The notes beneath the pieces were generated by a model. It was given only the letters and a program-made list of their open reading frames with translations, searched no databases and was not told the DNA's origin. From contig NZ_FOYX01000006.1 of assembly GCF_900112245.1 (NCBI RefSeq), forward strand, positions 4,144 to 68,143: a DNA stretch of 64,000 nucleotides, given 5' to 3'. A program made the translations under genes and the position numbers. The stretch's first letter is position 1; each line of letters starts with the position of its first letter. This DNA is from Maribacter stanieri (lineage in GTDB: Bacteria; Bacteroidota; Bacteroidia; Flavobacteriales; Flavobacteriaceae). Shown here piece by piece: positions 58,053-64,000 of this stretch.

Positions 58053-58511
58053 TTAATGGGTTTTAATAATTGGTTGGTTACAAACCTTTTTCTCATCCAC
58101 TTTAAACTCTTTTGTCAATGATAAAAGTGCTCCTAAAATAATTATATTTTTAAAGATGTATTGACTTAATAAAGTGATTGTAAAATCATTTTTACCAAAA
58201 AGAAGTTCCGGTAAAATAAATACCGGGGTAAATGTCATTACTATATGTGCAATGCTAGAATAGATTATATATTTATTTCTAAGGTTTACTAAGAATGCTA
58301 TTCCTATGAAAGTTTCAAAACTCGCCAAGAGTAATAATCCCATTTGATCAGGAACTAAGTTGAATGTTAGATTAGCTATAGTTTCCTGTACAAGGTCTTC
58401 TGCTGGGCTAGTATTGGGAAAAAATTTTAGTAGACCAAAAAAAAGATAGACCATACCAATGGTCCATAGTAGAATTCTGTTATTGAACTGTAGGTTTTGT
58501 TTGAAAGTCAT
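58053..58511 (-). CDS. DoxX-like membrane protein
   Basis: The protein has 152 residues and four predicted helices: RILLWTIGMVYLFFGLLKFF (about 12-31), QMGLLLLASFETFIGIAFLV (about 56-75), IIYSSIAHIVMTFTPVFILP (about 82-101) and YIFKNIIILGALLSL (about 117-131). This fits a DoxX/DoxD-like four-helix fold. It lies 17 bases behind the beta-barrel gene and is probably cotranscribed with it. DoxX proteins can carry quinol-linked redox activity, but this member has no assigned role. Confidence 0.78.
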   Translation of the reverse strand: MTFKQNLQFNNRILLWTIGMVYLFFGLLKFFPNTSPAEDLVQETIANLTFNLVPDQMGLLLLASFETFIGIAFLVNLRNKYIIYSSIAHIVMTFTPVFILPELLFGKNDFTITLLSQYIFKNIIILGALLSLTKEFKVDEKKVCNQPIIKTH

Positions 58512-58528
58512 AACGTTGCTTTAAAGGG

Positions 58529-59662
58529 TTATTTCTTGAATTCATCAAGTAATTCTTGGTCAATTTTTACGTTATTATTGTACACTCTATATGTAACTCC
58601 AAAATTTATCACGTAATCGGCAAAAGCTGCATCTCCATGTCTTGGAGAACCGGTAGATTGTTCTGTCTGTAGATCGGTAATGCTTTGTGGACGGTCTCTT
58701 CGAACAGCAAAAGGAACATTTAAGTTAAAGGAGAAATTACCTTGGTTCAATGCTAGTCCGGGGTCAATTGATAATACATTGCCGGGTCGCCTAAAACCAT
58801 CATTGCCGCCAATTAAATCTTTTACCGGTACGCAGTCATAACGCGCGCCCAAAGAACTTGAAAGCGTAGGGGTTAGTGTAAAACTTAATCCTGTCCTTAT
58901 GGAATATTGATCAGGTACCGCCATTATAGCTTCATTTTCAAGAATAGGATTTAAAGTTTCCCTAAAGGTTCTGATACCATTGGTTTCCCTAGGATTAACA
59001 AGATAGAAACCGCTGGCATAACCAAAAATACCATTGGATAATTTTTGGTATAATTGCGCATCCAAGGTAAAACCTAGACCCCCATCACCAAGCTGTATGG
59101 ATTGGTCAACCGGTCTGGTCTGCGGTTCACCACTTGGACCTACATTATAAAAAATATCAGAAGCATTATAATTTCCGGTAGGTAGTTTTAAGCCTAGACC
59201 AATTGCAATATTTCCTTCAGGATGTTTTTCAAAGTCCAATAGCCAAAGTCCTACACCTAAACGAATGTCGCCAAGTCCCCTTGAAAATGTCGTATTTCTT
59301 TCATTGCGTCCATGCTCATATAAAGATGATCTTGAATTAAAGACGTTAGGTATGGTAATACTGGTGTATAATTTTTTGTTGATGCCATAAGTTAAAAAGA
59401 AATCCGTGCTATGGGAGTAATTGACCACCTCGGTATTATTCGTTACACGATCAGGTTCTTCCTCCGTACCCCTAAAATGCCTAAAGGATTTAAAGTATCT
59501 GTAATTTAATCCCAATTGAAAGTCCCCTTTGCCTATAATGTTGTTTTCAAGGCTGTTACCTACACAAGAGGAAAAGTGGCGAATGGCAACACAGCCTTGT
59601 GCCTTAACATTTAATACAGTTATTAAAAAAATAACCAATAATGGTAGTTGTTTGTGGTTCAT
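58529..59662 (-). CDS. Outer-membrane beta-barrel protein (transporter-like)
   Basis: The protein has 377 residues from the ATG at 59662; the frame extends 21 codons further but without a signal-type N-terminus. A signal peptide (about 1-19, ending VKAQ) is followed by GCVAIRHFSSCVGN with two cysteines, then about twelve amphipathic strands typical of MetA-pathway-type barrels (DIRLGVGLWLLDFEKHPEGN, GLGLKLPTGNYN, LGARYDCVPVKDLIGG) and a C-terminal aromatic strand (YVINFGVTYRVY). It is presumably a pore or channel in the outer membrane. It is transcribed away from a two-component system, with the DoxX gene behind it. Confidence 0.82.
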   Translation of the reverse strand: MNHKQLPLLVIFLITVLNVKAQGCVAIRHFSSCVGNSLENNIIGKGDFQLGLNYRYFKSFRHFRGTEEEPDRVTNNTEVVNYSHSTDFFLTYGINKKLYTSITIPNVFNSRSSLYEHGRNERNTTFSRGLGDIRLGVGLWLLDFEKHPEGNIAIGLGLKLPTGNYNASDIFYNVGPSGEPQTRPVDQSIQLGDGGLGFTLDAQLYQKLSNGIFGYASGFYLVNPRETNGIRTFRETLNPILENEAIMAVPDQYSIRTGLSFTLTPTLSSSLGARYDCVPVKDLIGGNDGFRRPGNVLSIDPGLALNQGNFSFNLNVPFAVRRDRPQSITDLQTEQSTGSPRHGDAAFADYVINFGVTYRVYNNNVKIDQELLDEFKK

Positions 59663-59741
59663 AACATTGTAGGTTTGGTCGGTTGATAGAAAATGGTCAA
59701 CTCCAGAAATTAAGAAGATGACCATAATATGATTTGAAATA

Positions 59742-59758
59742 ACTTAAGTGACTTAAGT
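59742..59758. promoter_or_regulatory. Tandem ACTTAAGT palindromes in the divergent control region
   Basis: Two perfect 8-bp palindromes ACTTAAGT lie 9 bases apart (59742-59749 and 59751-59758), between the beta-barrel gene and the two-component system. They look like a regulator binding site. Confidence 0.5.
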
Positions 59759-59828
59759 TTAATTAATTAACTCACGACCAATTTAATACTATGACCTAAA
59801 TTTGAGGTTAATAGATGTCCAAAAAAGA

Positions 59829-59857
59829 TTAATGAAAAGTTAATGCACTTAATGAAA
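59829..59857 (+). promoter_or_regulatory. Triple TTAATG direct repeats before the two-component system
   Basis: TTAATG occurs at 59829, 59840 and 59849, a spacing of 11 and 9 bases (about one helical turn), with the flanking TTAATGAAA repeated at the outer two. This is the layout expected for an OmpR/PhoB-family response regulator site, and it ends 4 bases before the -7 box. Confidence 0.6.
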
Positions 59858-59860
59858 GCT

Positions 59861-59868
59861 TAAGTTTG
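59861..59868 (+). promoter_or_regulatory. Candidate -7 promoter box of the two-component system
   Basis: TAAGTTTG is an exact TAnnTTTG match, 38 bases before the ATG at 59906. The -33 region is occupied by the TTAATG repeats and lacks a TTTG, as expected of an activator-dependent promoter. Confidence 0.55.
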
Positions 59869-59905
59869 TTTAATATTAAGAACTAATTGAGTTTCTTTAA
59901 GGATT

Positions 59906-61177
59906 ATGTGGAAGAAGAGAAACCTGTATGTAGCCCTTTTGTTTATTTCCTTGTTTGGATTGGCCATTATACAATACCAATATTTAAAGATTGGTCTTAA
60001 CCTGGCAAAACTCCAGTTCAATACTAATCTAGGAAAGGTAAGTAGTGATGTTTCCTTAGGATTACAATCCAAAAACCAGCTCACCTTTTTATTGGGCAGT
60101 GCTCTTAAAAAGGATACTGCATATTTTACGATGAGCGTAGATAGTATACAGGATGCCTCAAGTTTTTTCTTAAATGATTATATCACTGAAAAATTGGTTA
60201 ATAATGGGATTGATTCAGATTTTAGTTATACCCTTCACACAAAGGATTCTGCATTTTATCTTCAATCGCCCAAACAATTTAAAGTAAAGGATAATGTGGA
60301 GTCTTACCCTATTGAGCTTACCGGATATTTATCTCAACTTCTTGGAAAAAGACTAGTGCTAGAATTGCATTTTAGGAACTTGAACGGGTATTTTTTATCC
60401 AAGTTAAATGGTTTTACCTTACCGAGTATCCTGTTCATTTTGGGTATTTGTATTGCAATAGTCTGGGTGTTGCGAACATTTTATTGGCAACGGCGTGTAA
60501 TTACCACAACCAATGAATTTATTAATAATTTAACCCATGAATTAAAAACACCTGTATTCTCAATTGGTTTGGCTACTAAAATTTTGGATGAAACCGCCTT
60601 GTCAAATCAAATACCAATTTTAGGAATGATAAGGCAGCAGGTAAAAAGACTATCTGTACATATTGACAAAGTTTTGGAGCTAGGTAGTTTAGAGTCCGAA
60701 AGGAATGTATTAAAGTTTGAAAAAGTTGATTTTAGACCATATTTGCTCAATTTGTGCAAAGAATTTGCCACATTGGTGACTATTGAGAAGGCAACCTTTA
60801 CTTATAATATACAAGAAGGGGAATTTATATTAAGAACCGAAGTTTTTCATTTAGAAAATACTATTAACAATATCTTGGACAATGCAAAGAAATATGCGGA
60901 TAACCCGGTCATTCAACTCAATGCTTTTAAAAAGGATAATTGGTTGGTCATTGAGATAGGGGATAACGGTCAAGGAATATCCTTAAATGATCAGAAAAAG
61001 ATATTTTTAAAGTATTATAGAGTTACGGGTAAAGAGCGTACTATGGTAAAAGGTTACGGACTTGGATTAAGTTACGTAAAGAATATTGTGGGAAAACATA
61101 AAGGAAAAGTTGAAGTGAAAAGTGAGGTTGGCAAGGGAACGCAAATATCTCTTTTAATACCCCTGTGTAATGAATAA
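59906..61177 (+). CDS. Sensor histidine kinase
   Basis: The protein has 423 residues with two membrane helices (about 8-27 LYVALLFISLFGLAIIQYQY and about 172-192 LPSILFILGICIAIVWVLR) flanking a periplasmic sensor of about 145 residues. HisKA has the phosphorylated His in NLTHELKTPVFSIG (about 212-225), and HATPase has NTINNILDNAKKYADN (about 312-327), IGDNGQGISLNDQ, and GYGLGLSYVKNIVGKHKG. It signals to the regulator translated from the 8-base overlapping frame. The ligand is unknown. Confidence 0.94.
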   Translation: MWKKRNLYVALLFISLFGLAIIQYQYLKIGLNLAKLQFNTNLGKVSSDVSLGLQSKNQLTFLLGSALKKDTAYFTMSVDSIQDASSFFLNDYITEKLVNNGIDSDFSYTLHTKDSAFYLQSPKQFKVKDNVESYPIELTGYLSQLLGKRLVLELHFRNLNGYFLSKLNGFTLPSILFILGICIAIVWVLRTFYWQRRVITTTNEFINNLTHELKTPVFSIGLATKILDETALSNQIPILGMIRQQVKRLSVHIDKVLELGSLESERNVLKFEKVDFRPYLLNLCKEFATLVTIEKATFTYNIQEGEFILRTEVFHLENTINNILDNAKKYADNPVIQLNAFKKDNWLVIEIGDNGQGISLNDQKKIFLKYYRVTGKERTMVKGYGLGLSYVKNIVGKHKGKVEVKSEVGKGTQISLLIPLCNE

Positions 61178-61865
61178 TGATAAACATAATATACTCTTAG
61201 TGGAGGACAGTACGGATCTTGGGTATTTATTATCGGAATACCTTAGGATGAAAAATTTCAAAATAAGTTGGTTTGCCGATGGGGAAAGTGCACTTAAAAA
61301 TTTGGAAACCGTAAAATATGATTTGGCAATATTGGATATTACAATGCCAGGTATGGATGGCTTTGCCCTTGCCGAACAAATTAAAGAGCGTTTTCCAGAG
61401 CTTCCTTTTTTGTTTTTGACAGCACGTTCCCTTAAAGTAGACGTGTTAAAAGGTTTTTATATAGGTGCAGTAGATTATTTGAAAAAACCTATTGATGAAG
61501 AAGAACTGGTCATTAGAATAGAAAATTTATTGTCCAGAATGGTCGTAAGAACCACAGCTGGGGAAAAAGCTACCATTTTTAAAATTGGTAGGTATACATT
61601 TAATGTAATTAATCAAGAATTGATGTTCGAAAATGAAGCACTTCACCTGACCACCAAAGAAAGTGAGCTGTTACATTATTTGGTGGTGAGAAAGAATAAA
61701 TTGTGTAGTCATAAGGATATTTTGATAAAATTATGGGGTGCAAACGACTACTTTAACAAGAAAAGCTTGAACGTATTTATTACACGTTTACGGAAGTATT
61801 TGGAGATGGATGATAATTTGAGTATAGATAATATTCATGGTCAAGGTTTTATATTGCGGCAATAA
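61170..61865 (+). CDS. OmpR-family response regulator
   Basis: The protein has 231 residues: receiver domain (about 6-120) with the phospho-acceptor Asp in LAILDITMPGMDGFALA (about 54), Thr in FLFLTARS and Lys in VDYLKKPIDEEEL, followed by a winged-helix DNA-binding domain (about 135-231) with LTTKESELLHYLVVRKNKLCSHKDIL and FITRLRKYLEMDDNLSIDNIHGQGFIL. It probably binds the direct TTAATG repeats before its own operon (inference). The stop codon lies inside the shared terminator. Confidence 0.95.
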   Translation: MNNDKHNILLVEDSTDLGYLLSEYLRMKNFKISWFADGESALKNLETVKYDLAILDITMPGMDGFALAEQIKERFPELPFLFLTARSLKVDVLKGFYIGAVDYLKKPIDEEELVIRIENLLSRMVVRTTAGEKATIFKIGRYTFNVINQELMFENEALHLTTKESELLHYLVVRKNKLCSHKDILIKLWGANDYFNKKSLNVFITRLRKYLEMDDNLSIDNIHGQGFILRQ

Positions 61866-61884
61866 GCCAAAATATTGGCTTATT
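61861..61884. terminator. Bidirectional terminator including both stop codons
   Basis: AATAAGCCAA / TTGGCTTATT is a perfect 10-bp inverted repeat with a 4-base loop. It contains the TAA of the response regulator (plus) and the TAA of the acyl-CoA-binding gene (minus). The T-runs are short (TTTT). Confidence 0.65.
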
Positions 61885-62137
61885 TTAATTCTTTATTAGC
61901 CAATTCAATATAGGCACGCATAGCCTTTTTTTTGCTCATATTCTTAGCTTGAAATAGCGCGTTTGCCTTAAAGGCATTAATTAGAGGGGTTTTACTGCCT
62001 GGGTTATCAAAATTTGAATTCGCTATTTTATAATAAGCGTACAATTTTAAAAGTATATCTGCAGGAATTGGCTCGGTATAATTATTTACCAAAGTAACAG
62101 TTTCCTCAAATTCAATATGTAAGTTCGTCTTTTTCAT
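61880..62137 (-). CDS. Acyl-CoA-binding protein
   Basis: The protein has 85 residues from the ATG at 62137 (KKTNLHIEFEETV); a TTG four codons earlier is possible. The ACBP four-helix motif is present: EPIPADILLKLYAYYKIANSNFD (about 29-51), the usual Tyr/Lys ligand region, then KANALFQAKNMSKKKAMRAYIELANKEL (about 60-84). It binds long-chain acyl-CoA esters in the cytosol. It overlaps the phosphatidylserine decarboxylase gene by 26 bases and belongs to a phospholipid operon. ACBP is uncommon in bacteria but regular in this group. Confidence 0.88.
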   Translation of the reverse strand: MKKTNLHIEFEETVTLVNNYTEPIPADILLKLYAYYKIANSNFDNPGSKTPLINAFKANALFQAKNMSKKKAMRAYIELANKELK

Positions 62138-62795
62138 TTGGGTCAACAAAAGTAGCTATGCATGTTTCGGCACCTTTTACCTTTTGGTTCAGTTTTACAT
62201 TAATTTGACAATCTAAAGGTAAGAACAAGTCTACTCTAGAACCAAATTTTATAAAACCTGCATCATCACCCTGTTGTACACTTTCTCCTTTTTCAGCATA
62301 ATTTACAATACGCCTTGCTAAAGCACCAGCAATCTGTCTGTAAAGTATTTCACCAAATTTAGGAGTTTTTATAACTACCGTAGTTCTTTCATTTTCTTCA
62401 CTAGACTTTGGGTGCCAAGCAACTAAGTATTTACCCGGATGGTATTTTGAGAAAGTAATGCTACCACTAGCAGGATATCTAGTAACGTGTACATTTACAG
62501 GTGACATGAATATGGAAACTTGTTTTCTCTTGTCTTTAAAATATTCTTTTTCAAAAACTTCTTCTATTACGACTACTTTACCGTCAACGGGAGCCAAAAT
62601 TTCATTAAAAGTTTTTAGCGCTACTCTCTTAGGGTTTCTAAAAAATTGTAGAATAATTATTAAAACAATTAAGCCCAATAATTGAACAACTAATTTTAGC
62701 CACGCTATATCAATGAAAAAATGAGCTAGAAGAACACTAGCGCCAATAATTACAAAAGAAAACAATATTATTTTTTGTCCCTCCCTATGAAACAT
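62112..62795 (-). CDS. psd: Phosphatidylserine decarboxylase family protein
   Basis: This 227-residue protein of the short (archaeal-type) PSD class has two N-terminal hydrophobic segments (about 8-50), LAPVDGKVVVIEEV, VSIFMSPVNVHVTRYPASG with the catalytic His, and the self-cleavage site KFGSRVDLFLP, where Ser becomes the pyruvoyl group. It decarboxylates phosphatidylserine to phosphatidylethanolamine at the membrane. It overlaps cdsA by 11 bases and the ACBP gene by 26. Confidence 0.93.
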   Translation of the reverse strand: MFHREGQKIILFSFVIIGASVLLAHFFIDIAWLKLVVQLLGLIVLIIILQFFRNPKRVALKTFNEILAPVDGKVVVIEEVFEKEYFKDKRKQVSIFMSPVNVHVTRYPASGSITFSKYHPGKYLVAWHPKSSEENERTTVVIKTPKFGEILYRQIAGALARRIVNYAEKGESVQQGDDAGFIKFGSRVDLFLPLDCQINVKLNQKVKGAETCIATFVDPNEKDELTY

Positions 62796-63588
62796 AACTG
62801 AAAATATTTAAAGTTAAATAAGCAAACGGTGCTGCAAATACTAAACTATCTAAACGGTCTAACATACCACCATGTCCTGGTAATATGGCGCCACTATCTT
62901 TAACACCTGCCGCTCTTTTTAATTTTGATTCTATTAAATCGCCTAAACTTCCTGCAACTACAATAACTGTTGCAAGTATCATCCATTGTATTGGACTAAT
63001 CAAGGCTTCAAAGGTAGCCATTAAATACGCAGCTGCCAGTGCAAATATAAAACCTCCTAAGGTTCCTTCAATTGTTTTTTTAGGAGAAACAGAAGGAAAT
63101 AATTTAGTGCGTCCAATGCTTTTGCCTACTAAATATGCAAATGAATCATTTACCCAAATTAGAATAAAGATTCCCATAATTAATAATTTTGCGAAAGCAT
63201 CATTTTTATAAGGAATCATAGTAAGGAAAATACATCCTCCACCAATATAAAATAGACCTACAATAAATTTTTGTGCGGTATTAAATTTTATTGGTTTCTT
63301 GCTAAAGAGATTAACAAGGAGGTAGATGTCGACAACTATGGTTATCAACATTAATATATTTATTAGTTGTTGATCTTTTACTAAATAAATGAAAGCCCAC
63401 CATATGGCTAAATATGCAGCGAAAATGTGATATCCTTTTAAATGTACAAGCTTTTTATATTCATATAGACAAGCAAGTCCAAAAGTCATGAATAAGAAAT
63501 CGAACGCATCAGAACTTAAGAATACTGCGGACAATAATAAAATTATGTAGACAGCCCCTGTTAATGACCTTCGTAAAATTTCTTTCAT
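62785..63588 (-). CDS. cdsA: Phosphatidate cytidylyltransferase
   Basis: The protein has 267 residues from the ATG at 63588 (KEILRRSLTGAVYIILLL). A start 17 codons earlier would overlap the LUD gene and is rejected. About eight membrane helices; the CdsA signature is complete: SKLKRAAGVKDSGAILPGHGGMLDRLD (about 223-249), with SPKKTIEGTLGG before it. It makes CDP-diacylglycerol from phosphatidate and CTP. It starts one base after the LUD stop codon, in one operon with psd and the ACBP gene. Confidence 0.95.
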   Translation of the reverse strand: MKEILRRSLTGAVYIILLLSAVFLSSDAFDFLFMTFGLACLYEYKKLVHLKGYHIFAAYLAIWWAFIYLVKDQQLINILMLITIVVDIYLLVNLFSKKPIKFNTAQKFIVGLFYIGGGCIFLTMIPYKNDAFAKLLIMGIFILIWVNDSFAYLVGKSIGRTKLFPSVSPKKTIEGTLGGFIFALAAAYLMATFEALISPIQWMILATVIVVAGSLGDLIESKLKRAAGVKDSGAILPGHGGMLDRLDSLVFAAPFAYLTLNIFSYVS

Positions 63589-63589
63589 A

Positions 63590-64000
63590 CTATAAATCTT
63601 CCAGAAGTAAAAGATAAAGATTTTTAGTACTACTACCATACGTTAGAAAATCATCTGAATTTTCTGCGGTAGCTTTAAAGTGTTTTAAGGTAGTTATGTT
63701 GGCCGGTATTTTTTGGCCATATTTTTTCTTGATGGTCTTCAAACCCTCGCCTATTGATTCTACCAGTTGACTAGTTGTAGCGAATACAACAACATTGCTT
63801 GGTAGTTCATTTACTTTTTTCTCGTGCAATTGATTAGAACAAACTAGGATACTTCCGTTTTGCGCAATTAAATGCTCACAAGTAGTAAAGAATACTTCGC
63901 TCTGTCTGGCATTATTGGTAAAAGTAATTGGTTCTTTAGAAAATTTTTGGGCTAGCCTTTCATTTAAGACAAAGAAAGGCTCACTCTCCCAATTATTTTC
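63590..64000 (-). CDS. LUD domain protein (LutC/YkgG-like), C-terminal part, cut by right edge
   Basis: The frame is open to the right edge (137 codons shown, so the true start lies outside). The visible chain includes ENNWESEPFFVLNERLA, ARQSEVFFTTCEHLIAQ, NGSILVCSNQ, VVVFATTSQLVESIGEGL and the C-terminal STKNLYLLLLEDL, all fitting LUD-domain proteins (about 190-200 residues). The family is linked to lactate utilisation, but this lone lineage, adjacent to cdsA in Flavobacteriia, has no proven function. The expected upstream neighbours are ftsH and rsfS (general knowledge, not seen). Confidence 0.85.
   Translation of the reverse strand, partial: ENNWESEPFFVLNERLAQKFSKEPITFTNNARQSEVFFTTCEHLIAQNGSILVCSNQLHEKKVNELPSNVVVFATTSQLVESIGEGLKTIKKKYGQKIPANITTLKHFKATAENSDDFLTYGSSTKNLYLLLLEDL

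Overview
The window looks like part of a chromosome from a marine-type member of the Flavobacteriaceae (Bacteroidota). It is AT-rich and compact, and upstream of many genes there is the Bacteroidota -7 promoter box TAnnTTTG instead of sigma70 elements. It carries hallmark families of the group: a type IX secretion (T9SS) type B sorted giant surface protein with a PorP/SprF partner, an OmpA/TPR/PD40 lipoprotein-like partner, many 'carboxypeptidase-regulatory-like' secreted proteins, DUF6702, DUF6503, DUF1573 and DUF4174 proteins, and ECF sigma factors. I see no tRNA, rRNA, CRISPR array, insertion sequence or prophage. Genus-level placement (Maribacter/Zobellia-like) would be a guess.

Layout. 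1-1.85 kb: the N-terminal 617 codons of a large exported fibre-like protein running off the left edge. 2.1-6.6 kb: two tandem paralogous exported proteins, a DUF6702 protein and an M1 metallopeptidase. 6.6-11.2 kb: TatA, PAP2 phosphatase, O-methyltransferase (tail overlap), GNAT, kynureninase and an MFS carrier. 11.2-15.6 kb: exported proteins, an ECF sigma factor with a tiny downstream protein, an MscS channel, and ClpP. 15.6-32.6 kb: the dominant element, a 4607-residue Calx-beta adhesin-like protein with T9SS type B C-terminus, followed by sprF-like and ompA-like genes on the same strand. 32.6-33.6 kb: AT-rich leader/intergenic DNA. 33.6-37.3 kb: a light/DNA-repair operon of flavin reductase, a 51-residue DUF2256 zinc-ribbon protein (GTG start), DASH cryptochrome and an iron-sulfur (6-4)-type photolyase. 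37.4-46.4 kb: kynurenine 3-monooxygenase, DUF4174, a coiled-coil 'zinc ribbon' protein without its cysteines, Nif3-like protein, LpxK, a hybrid histidine kinase coupled to GAPDH, and lipoyl synthase. 46.4-51.1 kb: two ECF sigma factors (one with an RskA-type anti-sigma), MurB and an aminotransferase. 51.2-58 kb: a two-motif aspartyl protease with PDZ domain, DUF1573, ValS, a Tat-signal dienelactone hydrolase, a 55-residue membrane protein and a creatininase-family amidohydrolase. 58-61.9 kb: DoxX and beta-barrel genes divergent from a two-component system. 61.9-64 kb: acyl-CoA-binding protein, phosphatidylserine decarboxylase, CdsA and a LUD-domain protein (cut by the right edge), a phospholipid operon.

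How they work together. The 15.6-32.6 kb block fits the known SprB/SprF logic, in which a type B cargo is exported by T9SS with help from a dedicated SprF-like barrel. Kmo and KynU are consecutive steps of tryptophan breakdown / NAD synthesis, encoded 27 kb apart. The photolyase quartet places a flavin reductase with two FAD enzymes. The two-component system at 60 kb has a clear direct-repeat operator candidate in front of it and probably regulates itself or the divergent barrel/DoxX pair. No wholly new system is proven. The most interesting leads are the DUF2256/photolyase operon, the homogenised repeat arrays in the giant gene, the operator-bearing barrel/DoxX/two-component locus, and the small proteins linked to ECF sigma factors.
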